From: ZC4RG30 sp046047615
Lineage (GTDB): Bacteria; Pseudomonadota; Gammaproteobacteria; Steroidobacterales; Steroidobacteraceae
Direction: 5' to 3'
DNA: 64,000 bases
NCBI GenBank assembly: GCA_046047615.1
Contig: JBJOHO010000012.1
Location: forward strand, 1 to 64,000
The notes beneath the pieces were generated by a model. It searched no databases. It was not told the DNA's origin and saw only the letters and a program-made list of their open reading frames with translations. The translations under genes and the position numbers were made by a program. Each line of letters starts with the position of its first letter. The first letter of the stretch is position 1. Shown here one piece after another: positions 36,721 to 46,534 of the stretch.

Positions 36721-37642
36721 AGGCCTCGAGCAGCACCAGGTCGCCCTTGCGGATGCGCCCGTCGCGAACACCGGCGTCCAAGGCCAGCGGCACCGAGGCC
36801 GCCGAGGTATTGCCGTGGTCCTGCACCGTCACGATGACGTTTTCCATCGGCATGTCGAGTTTCTTCGCCACCGCCTGGATGATGCGGATGTTGGCCTGGT
36901 GCGGCACCAGCCACTTGATGTCCGACTTCTGCAGGTGGTTGGCCTCGAGCACTTCGTCGACCACGCCACCCAACATGGTGACGGCCACCTTGAACACCTC
37001 GCGACCGGCCATGCGGATCACGGCGCGGTTGCCCGTGCCTGGCTCATAGCCCTTCGAGATGCCACCGGTGCAATAGAGCAGGTCCTGGTAGGAACCGTCC
37101 GCGTGCAGGTGCGTGGAGATGATCCCCTGCTCCGCCGACGGTTCGAGGACCACGGCACCGGCACCGTCGGCAAACAGGATGGCCGTGGTGCGGTCGTTGA
37201 AGTCGGTGATGCGGGTCAGCGTCTCGGACCCGACCACCAGGGCACGACGCGCCTCTCCCGCACGCACGAACTTGTCGGCCACGGAAAGTGCGTACAGGAA
37301 ACTGCTGCACGCTGCCTCGACGCTGAAGGCCGCACCACCGCGGCAGCCGAGCCGTGCCTGCAGCATGGCTCCGGCATTGGGAAAAACCAGATCGGGCGTG
37401 GTGGTACCAAACACGATCAGGTCGATGGTGGCGGGATCGACTCCTGCGGCCTCGATCGCCCGGCGCGCAGCCTGCTCGGCCATGGAGACGGTGGTTTCAC
37501 CCTCCGCCGCGTAGTGGCGTCGCTGGATGCCGGTGCGCTCGCGGATCCATTCGTCCGAGGTCTCCATCACCTTCTCGAGATCGGTGTTGTGGACCACGCG
37601 CTCCGGCAGGTAGGAACCGGTGCCGGTGATTCTGGAGTACAT
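36677..37642 (-). CDS. fabH: Beta-ketoacyl-ACP synthase III
   Basis: A 321-residue condensing enzyme that starts fatty-acid synthesis from acetyl-CoA and malonyl-ACP. Catalytic residues are C112 (VEAACSSF), H248 (VPHQANIR) and N278 (DHGNTSAAS). The start is MYSRITGTGSYLPERVV at 37642; an open extension to 37687 crosses a hairpin and is not credible. plsX, fabD, fabG and acpP are not adjacent. The last codons (ALVRM, stop) are part of a 40-bp tandem repeat that continues past the gene. A terminator hairpin 25 bases upstream of the start suggests its own control. Confidence 0.96.
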   Translation of the reverse strand: MYSRITGTGSYLPERVVHNTDLEKVMETSDEWIRERTGIQRRHYAAEGETTVSMAEQAARRAIEAAGVDPATIDLIVFGTTTPDLVFPNAGAMLQARLGCRGGAAFSVEAACSSFLYALSVADKFVRAGEARRALVVGSETLTRITDFNDRTTAILFADGAGAVVLEPSAEQGIISTHLHADGSYQDLLYCTGGISKGYEPGTGNRAVIRMAGREVFKVAVTMLGGVVDEVLEANHLQKSDIKWLVPHQANIRIIQAVAKKLDMPMENVIVTVQDHGNTSAASVPLALDAGVRDGRIRKGDLVLLEAFGGGFTWGAALVRM

Positions 37643-37662
37643 GTTTGTTGTTCTCGTGACGC

Positions 37663-37693
37663 AAAACGCCCATTGCAGCAACTGCAATGGGCG
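37663..37693 (-). terminator. Strong hairpin with T-run between rpmF and fabH
   Basis: On the minus strand a perfect 12-bp stem (CGCCCATTGCAG/CTGCAATGGGCG, 3-base loop) is followed by TTTT. It lies after rpmF and only 25 bases before the fabH ATG, so it should end or attenuate the yceD-rpmF transcript. Confidence 0.75.
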
Positions 37694-37762
37694 CGCGGTT
37701 CAACCGGCGGCCGTGCCGTCTGCTGCGCGTTCCGGGAACACGCGCAGGCCGGCAGGTCGCTG

Positions 37763-37957
37763 TTACTCCTGGTCCTCGGCCTCGGGCGCCTTGGCGATGA
37801 CGCGCTTGCCGCGGTAGAAACCGTCCGGCGTGACGCGGTGACGCAGGTGGGTCTCCCCGGATTGCGGGTCGACCGACAGCGCCGGCGTGGTGAGGGCATC
37901 GTGCGAACGATGCATGCCGCGCTTGGACGGCGTCTTGCGACTCTTCTGGACGGCCAT
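37763..37957 (-). CDS. rpmF: 50S ribosomal protein L32
   Basis: A 64-residue ribosomal protein with the canonical N-terminus MAVQKSRKTPSKRGMHRSHD and the THLRHRVTPDGFYRGK core. The zinc Cys residues found in some L32 forms are absent, as in many gammaproteobacteria. It lies 18 bases after yceD in the usual order; plsX, which normally follows, is missing. Confidence 0.98.
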   Translation of the reverse strand: MAVQKSRKTPSKRGMHRSHDALTTPALSVDPQSGETHLRHRVTPDGFYRGKRVIAKAPEAEDQE

Positions 37958-37975
37958 GTGATCGGTTCTCCTGAC

Positions 37976-38494
37976 TCAGCTGTCGCGACGACCCATCAGG
38001 CCGGCAAGCGCAGCAAACGGTCTCTGCACATCATCCCGTGACGTTTCCGCCTCGGGGGTTTCCACGCGCCCGGCACACCCTTCGCCTTCCGCATGCAGCG
38101 GCGCGAACGGCAGCGCGAGCAGCAGTTCTTCCTCCACCAGTTCGGCAGGCCGCAAGCGGCCTTCCGCAGCGATGAGGACCTCGGCATCGGCTGGTACGCG
38201 CTCCGCCTCGTTTTCGGAGGTGGGCAGGTACACCAGCGATCTCCCTTCGAGCCGCAGCCGCAGCGGCCCGAAGCAGCGCTGGCAAGCCAGCGTGACTTCG
38301 GCCGAGGCTTCGACCTGCGCCGCGGGAAAACCCGACCGGCGCTCGAAACGGATATCGCCCCGTGCCGTGCCTGTGGTGGCGGCCAGACCACTGGCCAGCC
38401 GCTCCAGGCGCGCGACGGGGACTTCAATGGACAGGCGGGCGGCCTCGTCGGCCAGCACCGTGATGTCTCGAAGTCTGGACCCGTCGTCCGGCAT
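37976..38494 (-). CDS. yceD: YceD family protein (DUF177)
   Basis: A 172-residue protein of the YceD/DUF177 family, often linked with 23S rRNA accumulation and always encoded next to rpmF. Family marks are SAEVTLACQRCFGPLRL with the CxxC pair, and ELVEEELLLALPFAPLH. The ATG at 38494 gives the family length. It is divergent from maf, 65 bases apart. Confidence 0.9.
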   Translation of the reverse strand: MPDDGSRLRDITVLADEAARLSIEVPVARLERLASGLAATTGTARGDIRFERRSGFPAAQVEASAEVTLACQRCFGPLRLRLEGRSLVYLPTSENEAERVPADAEVLIAAEGRLRPAELVEEELLLALPFAPLHAEGEGCAGRVETPEAETSRDDVQRPFAALAGLMGRRDS

Positions 38495-38559
38495 GGGGCG
38501 CGTATCATAGGTTCGCGATCCGCCCAAGTCAAAACACAAGCCATAACAAGGCGCTGCCC

Positions 38560-39150
38560 ATGCCACACCCGCCCCTGCTGCTGGCGTCCACCTCGGCCTA
38601 CCGCCGCGAACTCCTGGCGAGGCTGCAGCAGCCTTTCGAATGTATCGCGCCAGAGGTTGATGAGACTCCGCGTGACCTTGAGTCGCCCGCGGACCGCGCA
38701 CTGCGGCTGGCCATCGCCAAAGCCGAAGCAGTCTTCGCAGTGCGTCCGGACGCGGTCGTGATCGGCAGCGACCAGGTGGCCAGCCTGGGCGAGGCGCCGG
38801 AGGCACGGATCCTGCGCAAGCCGGGCACCCCGGAGCGCTGGCGGACCCAACTGGAGGCGCTCAGCGGCCGCGTGGTGCGCTTCGATACGGCCGTGTGCCT
38901 GCGATGGCCCGGAGGCCGGCAGGCACACACCGACCTGACACGCGTGCATTTCCGCGCCCTGTCGGCCACCGACATCGAACACTACATGGCGCGCGAACCC
39001 GCCCTGGACTGCGCCGGTGGCTTCAAGTGCGAGGGCCTGGGCATCAGCCTGATGGACCGCCTGGAAACCGCCGACCCGACCGCGCTGGTCGGCCTACCGC
39101 TGATCTGGCTTGCCGGCGCGCTTCGGGCGACCGGCAGGCCGGTCCCCTGA
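38560..39150 (+). CDS. maf: Maf-like nucleotide pyrophosphatase (YceF type)
   Basis: A 196-residue Maf-family pyrophosphatase that hydrolyses non-canonical nucleotides; the YceF branch prefers 7-methyl-GTP. Motifs are the N-terminal LLLASTSAYRRELLARL, the acidic PEVDETP, VVIGSDQVASLGE, and DCAGGFKCEGLGISLMDRLETADPTALVGLPL. Its position beside yceD-rpmF matches E. coli yceF. Its last 57 bases overlap the end of rluC on the other strand. Confidence 0.93.
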   Translation: MPHPPLLLASTSAYRRELLARLQQPFECIAPEVDETPRDLESPADRALRLAIAKAEAVFAVRPDAVVIGSDQVASLGEAPEARILRKPGTPERWRTQLEALSGRVVRFDTAVCLRWPGGRQAHTDLTRVHFRALSATDIEHYMAREPALDCAGGFKCEGLGISLMDRLETADPTALVGLPLIWLAGALRATGRPVP

Positions 39151-40344
39151 CGGGCGCTTGCCCGCGCGTTGCGCCGACCGACGTGCGGCAAGCGTGGCGC
39201 CGCGGCCTTGTGGCAGGTCTGCACGCTTGCGGGCTGCAGGATTGGCAGCACCCGGACGCTTCTTCGCCGACTTCTTCTTCTTGGGTGCCTTGGGCTCCAG
39301 CCCGCGGGCACGCACCGGCGATGCCAGACGCGCGCCACCGCGTGGCCGCAACTTGCCCGACGCCGATGCCGACGCCAGGCGGTCCAGGAAATCTTTCAGA
39401 TCGGCCGGCAACGGCGCGCTGACGCTGACGTCCACGTGGCGCTCTGGATCCTCATAGCCGACGCTGTGTGCATGCAGGAACAGGCGCGACAGCCCCAGTG
39501 CGGCCATCTGCTCATTGAACGCCGGATCCCCGTACTTGTCGTCGCCGGCCAGAGGATGGCCGGCATACTGCGCGTGCACGCGGATCTGGTGGGTGCGGCC
39601 CGTGAGCAACTGCACCTCCACCAGCGTCGCCAGGTTGCCGAAGAACTGCACCACGCGGAACTCGCTGGCGGCCATCTTGCCGTGCGGCGACACGCGCACC
39701 GTGCGCTCGCCACCAGAGCGGCCCTCGGTATCCAGGGGAGCATCGATGCGCTTGACCCCCAGTTCCCATTTGCCGCGCAGCAGTGCGAGATAACGTTTGT
39801 CGAAAGCGTCCTCGCGCAGCAGCGCATGCAGGCTGCGCAGGGTGGAGCGTTTGCGGGCCACCAGCAGGCAACCGCTGGTGTCGCGGTCCAGCCGGTGGAC
39901 CAACTCGAGCGTCTCGCCCGGCCGGGCTGCCCGCAGGGCTTCAATGACCCCGAAGCTCAGGCCGCTGCCACCATGCACCGCCAGGCCAGAGGGCTTGTCG
40001 AGCACCAGCAGACGTTCATCTTCATGGATGACAGCTCCCTGGACCTGCTCCTGCAGCCGCAGCGGCACGGGGCGCGGCCGGCTGGCCTGCTCTTCCTGGC
40101 GTTGGTGAGGTGGAATCCGCAGGCTGTCGCCCTCGGCCACCCGCTCATCGCCCTTGACCCGCCGGCCATTGAGGCGCACCTCACCGCGACGCAGCAACCG
40201 GAACAGATGGCTGCGTGGCATGGTGGGCAACAGGCGCGTCAGCACCTTGTCCAGGCGCTGGCTGGCGTCCTCCGCCCCCAGGACCAGGGTCCGCGCCGGC
40301 ACATGCGTGCCGGAAGTCTCGGTATCGGGGGTCAAGTCGCTCAT
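39094..40344 (-). CDS. rluC: RluC-type 23S rRNA pseudouridine synthase with basic C-terminal tail
   Basis: A 416-residue pseudouridine synthase. It has an S4 RNA-binding domain (about residues 28-85) and a catalytic domain with the Asp in LVHRLDRDTSGCLLVARK, then LLTGRTHQIRVHAQYAGHPLAGDDKYG. RluC modifies 23S U955, U2504 and U2580. E. coli RluC has 319 residues; the extra 90 or so here are a Lys/Arg-rich tail (KAPKKKKSAKKRPGAANPAA and more) that could bind RNA. It is divergent from rne, as in E. coli, and convergently overlaps maf. Confidence 0.93.
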   Translation of the reverse strand: MSDLTPDTETSGTHVPARTLVLGAEDASQRLDKVLTRLLPTMPRSHLFRLLRRGEVRLNGRRVKGDERVAEGDSLRIPPHQRQEEQASRPRPVPLRLQEQVQGAVIHEDERLLVLDKPSGLAVHGGSGLSFGVIEALRAARPGETLELVHRLDRDTSGCLLVARKRSTLRSLHALLREDAFDKRYLALLRGKWELGVKRIDAPLDTEGRSGGERTVRVSPHGKMAASEFRVVQFFGNLATLVEVQLLTGRTHQIRVHAQYAGHPLAGDDKYGDPAFNEQMAALGLSRLFLHAHSVGYEDPERHVDVSVSAPLPADLKDFLDRLASASASGKLRPRGGARLASPVRARGLEPKAPKKKKSAKKRPGAANPAARKRADLPQGRGATLAARRSAQRAGKRPSGDRPAGRPKRAGKPDQR

Positions 40345-40759
40345 ATGGCAAATGCCGGTGTATAGTCCATGGGTCGCAGCGGCCCGCGAGCAGCACCTGC
40401 CACCCGGCAGTCGCTCCAGGGCAGTGCGCCACGACGCGGCGAATGCCGCATGTTAGTTGGTCCCGGCTAGCCGGGCCATCGAATCCGGCCGATCAGGTCG
40501 CAACGCGGGGTCAGGGCCACCAACGGCACGCCCCGCCAGCCTGGCGGTCAGCAGAGAACCAAGAAGGTCGCTGGCACGTCGCCCCTCCGGCGCCGTGACC
40601 GCTCCGGAAGAACGCCAGTGTTGCTCGTCCTCCTCGCGCTCCTACACGGTTTTGTGGTGCCCCACACGGCGCCCTGCTGCACTTCCCGGCTCGTTGCCGC
40701 ACGCGCCCGCGTGCGTGCGTCCGCCTCCTCGGCCACTCACCCCGGATTGAGTGGAACCC
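40345..40759 (+). promoter_or_regulatory. Long leader region of rne
   Basis: These 415 bases between rluC and rne hold no credible gene. A TATAGT box (40361-40366) could be a -10 element, without a good -35. Two stable hairpins stand out: a 14-base palindrome CCCGGCTAGCCGGG (40462-40475) and a CCGCCA/TGGCGG stem (40533-40547). In E. coli the rne 5' leader is structured and lets RNase E limit its own mRNA. A similar role here is inferred from length and structure only. Confidence 0.5.
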
Positions 40760-43384
40760 ATGAAAAGAATGCTTGTGAACGCGACCCAGCAGGAAGAGCT
40801 GCGCGTCGCACTCGTCGACGGCCAGAAGCTCTACGACCTGTCGCTGGAGATCCCGTCCAAGGAGCAGAAGAAGGCTAACGTCTACAAGGCGCGCATCGCG
40901 CGCGTCGAGCCCTCGCTCGAAGCCTGCTTCGTCGATTACGGCGCCCAGCGCCACGGTTTCCTGCCGCTGAAGGAAATCGCCAAGGAATACTTCCGGCCGG
41001 GCGTGGCCCAGAACCGGCCGATCCGCGAACTGGTCGCCGAGGGCCAGGAAATCGTCGTGCAGGTGGAAAAGGAGGAGCGTGGCAACAAGGGTGCCGCCCT
41101 CACCACCTTCATCAGCCTCGCGGGCCGTTTCCTCGTGCTGATGCCCAACAATCCCCGCGGTGGCGGCGTGTCGCGGCGCATCGAGGGCGAAGACCGCGAG
41201 CAGATGCGCGACACCATGGCGCAGCTGCAGATCCCGGATGGCATGGGCGCCATCATCCGCACCGCCGGCGTGGGCCGCTCCGCCCCCGAGTTGCAGTGGG
41301 ACCTCGACAACCTCAAGACGCAGTGGGAAGCCATCGCCGCCGCCATCAGCGCGCGTCCGGCGCCCTTCCTCGTCTACCAGGAAAGCGACGCCGTCACGCG
41401 CGCGCTGCGCGACTACCTCACCGACGACATCGGCGAAATCCTGGTCGATGACGCCGGGGCGTTCCAGAAGGCCCAGGAATACATGCAGCGGTTCATGCCG
41501 CCCGAGGCCCTGCGGCAGCTGAAGCTCTACAACGAAGACGTGCCGCTGTTCACGCGCTTCCAGATCGAGAACCAGATCGAGTCGGCCTACGCCCACAAGG
41601 TGCAGCTGCCCTCGGGGGGCTCGCTGGTCATCGACTATACCGAGGCGCTGGTCTCCATCGACATCAATTCGGCGCGTGCCACGCGTGGCGCCGACATCGA
41701 GACCACCGCCTTCAACACCAACCTCGAGGCCGCGGACGAGATCGCGCGCCAGCTGCGCATCCGCGACGCCGGCGGCCTGATCGTCATCGACTTCATCGAC
41801 ATGGAGTCGAGCAAGAACCAGCGCGAGGTCGAGGAACGCCTGCGCGAGGCCGTCAAGCAGGACCGCGCCCGCATCCAGATCGGTCGATTGTCGCGCTTTG
41901 GCCTGATGGAAATGTCGCGCCAGCGCCTGCGGCCGAGCCTCGGCGAAAGCAGCCATCTCAGCTGCCCCCGCTGCAACGGTGTCGGCAACATCCGCAGCGT
42001 CGAGTCGATGGCCCTGTCGATCCTGCGCCTCGTCGGCGAAGACGCCCGCAAGGACCGCACCTCACGCCTGGTGGTGCAGGTGCCAGTCTCGGTCGCCACC
42101 TACCTGATGAACGAAAAGCGCGATGCACTGCGGGCCATCGAGTCGCGCAGCGGCATCGACATCCTGCTGGTCCCCAACCCGAACATCGAGACGCCGGAAT
42201 ACACGATCCGGCGCGTCCGCGACGATGAGGTCGGTCTGGTCGAGAACAGCCAGGCCAGCTACCGCATGCCGACGCCGCCGCCGCAGCCGGACCTTGCGCT
42301 GCAGGGCCAGAAGCCGGCCCCGCCGCCAGTGGCCGCCGTGGCCCCGATCATGCCCAGCACGCCCGCACCGCAGACCGCGGAGCCCGTGACCGCAGCGGCA
42401 CCAGCGGCACCTGCCGCGCCACCGCGCGTCGGGGGCAGCTTCTGGTCCCGCCTCAAGTACGTGCTCTTCGACCTCGAGACCCCGGACACAGGCGGGACGC
42501 ACAAGGACAGCCGCGCGGGCAAGCCGGAGCGCCAGGGGCGGCGCGACGGCCGGGGTGGTGGTCCGCGCGACGGGCGTGACCGCGACGGACGTCGGGGGGG
42601 CCGTGGTCCGCGCGATGGCGACCGTGAGGAGCGGGGCCAAAGGGAAGAGCGTGGATCGCGCGAGGAGCGTGGCGGCCGCGGTGATCGTGGTGACCGCAAC
42701 GAGCGTGGTGAGCGTCGTGACGGCCGAAAGGACGAACGCGGACCGCGCGAAGAGCGCGGACCGAAGGAAGAACGTGCGGGCGGCGCACGCGAGGAACGTC
42801 GCGAGCGCCAGCCCCGTGAGGGGCGCAAGGACGAGCGCCGTGATGACCGGAGCCCGAAGCCGGAAGCCGCGCCTCCTCCAGCCCCACCGCCGGTAGCCGT
42901 GAACCCCGCCGAGGCGATGGTGGCTATGCCCGTCGACACGGCTGTGCCGGCGGACGGAACCACGGGTGCTCCCACCGAGGGCGAGCGTACGCGACGTTCA
43001 CGCCGTGGCGGCCGGCGCCGCCGGGGCCGCGGCCGTGAGGAATCGGCGGGAACCGAACTCGCCGCTGACATCGCCGAGGCCAGCAGCGAGAGCACGCCCC
43101 CCGCAGGCCAACAGGAAAGCCTGTTCGCCGAACCGTCATCGGTGCCCGAGGTCGAGGCGATCGAACTGCCCGTGCAGTCAGACCCGGATCAGCCGCTCGT
43201 ATCGTGGTCCGCGCCCGTCACGCAGCGAGTGAGCCTGGCCTTGAACGACGAGCCGGAGCAGCATGCCGCCGGATCACCCATTGCCTCCGAACCGGCGATG
43301 CCTGTCACGGAAGCTGCGGTGGAGAGCAACGGCGCTGTGGAACAATGGCCGGCCGACAGCCCGTTCCGCGAAGGCGGGCGCTGA
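40760..43384 (+). CDS. rne: Ribonuclease E
   Basis: An 874-residue endoribonuclease, the core of the RNA degradosome. The canonical start is MKRMLVNATQQEELRVALVDGQ (a GTG three codons earlier is not used). The S1 domain covers about 38-118, the DNase I-like active site has two catalytic Asp (VSIDINSARATRG and LIVIDFIDMES), and the zinc link is LSCPRCNGVG. After residue 530 the sequence is Pro/Ala-rich, then an amphipathic membrane-type helix (SFWSRLKYVLFDL, about 558-572), then about 120 residues of Arg/Glu/Gly repeats and a second RRSRRGGRRRRGRGR patch. The C-terminal half is shorter than in E. coli. Confidence 0.96.
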   Translation: MKRMLVNATQQEELRVALVDGQKLYDLSLEIPSKEQKKANVYKARIARVEPSLEACFVDYGAQRHGFLPLKEIAKEYFRPGVAQNRPIRELVAEGQEIVVQVEKEERGNKGAALTTFISLAGRFLVLMPNNPRGGGVSRRIEGEDREQMRDTMAQLQIPDGMGAIIRTAGVGRSAPELQWDLDNLKTQWEAIAAAISARPAPFLVYQESDAVTRALRDYLTDDIGEILVDDAGAFQKAQEYMQRFMPPEALRQLKLYNEDVPLFTRFQIENQIESAYAHKVQLPSGGSLVIDYTEALVSIDINSARATRGADIETTAFNTNLEAADEIARQLRIRDAGGLIVIDFIDMESSKNQREVEERLREAVKQDRARIQIGRLSRFGLMEMSRQRLRPSLGESSHLSCPRCNGVGNIRSVESMALSILRLVGEDARKDRTSRLVVQVPVSVATYLMNEKRDALRAIESRSGIDILLVPNPNIETPEYTIRRVRDDEVGLVENSQASYRMPTPPPQPDLALQGQKPAPPPVAAVAPIMPSTPAPQTAEPVTAAAPAAPAAPPRVGGSFWSRLKYVLFDLETPDTGGTHKDSRAGKPERQGRRDGRGGGPRDGRDRDGRRGGRGPRDGDREERGQREERGSREERGGRGDRGDRNERGERRDGRKDERGPREERGPKEERAGGAREERRERQPREGRKDERRDDRSPKPEAAPPPAPPPVAVNPAEAMVAMPVDTAVPADGTTGAPTEGERTRRSRRGGRRRRGRGREESAGTELAADIAEASSESTPPAGQQESLFAEPSSVPEVEAIELPVQSDPDQPLVSWSAPVTQRVSLALNDEPEQHAAGSPIASEPAMPVTEAAVESNGAVEQWPADSPFREGGR

Positions 43385-43407
43385 AACCGCCCACGGCTCT
43401 GCCCAGC

Positions 43408-43434
43408 CCGCCATCCCGCGTCATGGGATGGCGG
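43408..43434. terminator. Hairpin after rne
   Basis: A perfect 10-bp stem (CCGCCATCCC/GGGATGGCGG) with a 7-base loop lies 24 bases after the rne stop, between convergent genes. No T-run follows on either strand, so it may be a 3' stabilising or Rho-associated structure rather than an intrinsic terminator. Confidence 0.45.
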
Positions 43435-43491
43435 CCGGCTTCCTGAGGACGGGTCGCTCATCGCCGGCGTCCACAGAGTCGGACGCCCGCG

Positions 43492-44184
43492 CTACGGGGC
43501 CAACAGGCGCCGTGGCACCGGTTCGGTCCGGTGCGTGACTGAACTGAACAGCACTGCCGCGAACAGGGCGTGCATGGCGGCGCGGAACACCAGGATGACG
43601 AGCAACGACGACACCGGCATTTCGGCGGTGGCGTCGCCGAACACGGTGGCACGCCCATGCTGCACCTCGCCAATCAGGCCAATGGCCAGCACTGCCTGGA
43701 AAACCGACAGCGCAACCAGACCCCGCGCGACAGGCGAGCGGACAGTCCGGGCGATGTGCCCAAACTCCCGCGCGATGGCCACGGACAGAATGGCCAGCAC
43801 GATGAGGACTGCCATCAAGGCCTCGTCGCTGGCCGGCAGCGCGCTGCGCAGCGCCAGGAACATCAACACGGCAGCCAGCCAGGCCACGGCCAGCGGGCGC
43901 GTCAAGTCACTGCCTTTGTTGAACTCCCGTACGGCGAGCAGGCTGGCCACCAGGCCACCCAGGGCCGCACCAACATAGACCGTGTCCCAGACGACCGACT
44001 CCCCTGCCCTGGAGGCTGCAATGGGCGCACAAGCCATGGTAGCCATGCCCTGCAGCGTCGCCCCCAGACCCCACAGACGGGCCGGGGCAGGCTGCCCAAG
44101 ACGCCTCGACAGCAGGCACCAGAGGGCCGCCATGACGAGGAAGCCGGCACCGATCAACAAATGCCCATGCGCGTAAGGGAGCAA
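43492..44184 (-). CDS. Multi-pass membrane protein of unknown function
   Basis: A 230-residue protein with about seven hydrophobic segments that I cannot name. Its layout resembles the membrane sensor module found in front of GGDEF domains in some diguanylate cyclases, but no GGDEF or other output domain follows: the protein stops after the last membrane segment with THRTEPVPRRLLAP. It starts with TTG at 44184; an internal ATG at residue 18 is an alternative. It lies 53 bases downstream of aguB on the same strand. Confidence 0.6.
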   Translation of the reverse strand: MLPYAHGHLLIGAGFLVMAALWCLLSRRLGQPAPARLWGLGATLQGMATMACAPIAASRAGESVVWDTVYVGAALGGLVASLLAVREFNKGSDLTRPLAVAWLAAVLMFLALRSALPASDEALMAVLIVLAILSVAIAREFGHIARTVRSPVARGLVALSVFQAVLAIGLIGEVQHGRATVFGDATAEMPVSSLLVILVFRAAMHALFAAVLFSSVTHRTEPVPRRLLAP

Positions 44185-44237
44185 GCGCGGTTCCGGTCAG
44201 GATGGCGATGACCCGAGTATGGACGCGTCCGGCGAAG

Positions 44238-45172
<935 letters not shown>

Positions 45173-45176
<4 letters not shown>

Positions 45177-46126
45177 GCGCGCGCCGCAAGATTGGCCGTC
45201 ACCTGCTCGGTGACACGCAAGGCGGTTTCCAGCGCACGCAAGCCGTCCGCGCCGCTCACCACGGGTGCCTGGCCGGTGCGGACGCAGTGCAGGAAGGATT
45301 CGATCTCGGCCTTCAGCGCATCGCCCTGGTCGAGGTTCTGTTCTTCAATGAGGACCGGCAAAGGCCCGGCCTCGGCACCCGGGGGTTTCTTGCGGATCAC
45401 CGTCAGGATCTTCTGCTGGAGGTCCATCGACAGGTAGGCGTCATCCTGGAACACCCGCAGCTTGCGCTCGGTCTTGAGGCTGACACGGCTGGCCGTCGCA
45501 TTGGCGACGCAACCGTTGGCAAAGCGCAGGCGCGCATTGGCGATGTCGATCTGGCCGGAGAACACCGGCGTGCCGACCGCATCGACCGACACCAGGTCGG
45601 ACTGCACGATGCTCTGGATCAGGTCGATGTCGTGGATCATGAGGTCAAGCACGACATTCACGTCGGTGCCACGTTCCTTGAACGGCGCGAGGCGCTGGCA
45701 CTCGAGGAAACGCGGCTTTCCCAAGTAGGGCTCGGCTGCGACCACGGCCGCATTGAAGCGCTCCAGGTGGCCGACCTGCAGGACACGGTTGCAACGGGCG
45801 GCCAGTGCGATGAGTTCGCGTGCCTGCGCAACAGTCTCCGTCACCGGCTTTTCCACCAGCACGTGTGCGCCCGCCGCAAGGAAGTCGGCGGCGATCTGGA
45901 AGTGCGCGGGCGTGTGGGTGACGACGCTGACCGCATCCACCTTGCCCAGCAGCTCGCGGTGGTCGGCGAAGCCTGGCACGCCCAGCTCGGCACCGACCGC
46001 GCGGCGTGCCGCCTCCTGGGCGTCGACGACGGCAACCAGCTGGCTGGACGGGATGGCGGCGTACTTCTGGGCGTGGAAGCGCCCCAGGTAGCCGGTACCA
46101 ATGACGGCAGTTCGGATTTTGTCCAT
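45173..46126 (-). CDS. Gfo/Idh/MocA family NAD(P)-dependent oxidoreductase
   Basis: A 317-residue oxidoreductase with an N-terminal Rossmann fold (VIGTGYLGRFHAQKYAAI at about 8-25), the EKP motif with the expected catalytic Lys (HVLVEKPVTET) and the alpha/beta domain motif NVVLDLMIHDIDLIQSIV. The substrate is unknown; sugar or inositol-type ligands are usual. Some relatives next to lipid A genes act on UDP-sugars, but no such genes are here. The ATG at 46126 fits the family; upstream open sequence belongs to another gene on the plus strand. Confidence 0.87.
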
Positions 46127-46138
46127 GACACCGCTATT

Positions 46139-46516
46139 ATGCCCGGCGTGAAAGGATTCTTCGCACGTACCTGGGACGCTCACTGGCAGCGCCCGCCGCT
46201 TGCCCGGGAATTGATGGGCCTGCTGTGGATGCTGGCGGTGGGGCTGCTGCTGTTGCCGCCGGTCATTTATCTGGGCGGCCGGCTGGTGCTCGGCGCTTAC
46301 CTGCGTGACCCGCTCACCGGGCTGACGGGTGGGCTGGGGGCTTTCTGGTTCGACTACCTGAAGGGGCTGGCGCAGTTCTCGGCGGGCTACTGGATGGCCG
46401 CCCTCGGCCCCTGGGCCCTGCTCACGGCGTGGCGCGTGGCCCGACGCTGGGCGTGGCCGAGTGGCAAAAGCAGGCGCGCCGCGCCGGCCACGCCACACCG
46501 GCGGCGGCGCAACTGA
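46139..46516 (+). CDS. Small membrane protein of unknown function
   Basis: A 125-residue protein with two or three hydrophobic segments (ELMGLLWMLAVGLLLLPPVIYLGGRLVLG and GYWMAALGPWALLTAW) and a very basic C-terminus (SRRAAPATPHRRRRN). It is divergent from the oxidoreductase gene, 12 bases apart. I do not recognise a family. Coding is supported by GC bias at third positions and by a good hydrophobic pattern. Confidence 0.6.
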   Translation: MPGVKGFFARTWDAHWQRPPLARELMGLLWMLAVGLLLLPPVIYLGGRLVLGAYLRDPLTGLTGGLGAFWFDYLKGLAQFSAGYWMAALGPWALLTAWRVARRWAWPSGKSRRAAPATPHRRRRN

Positions 46517-46534
46517 CCAGCGCCGCCGGCCCCC

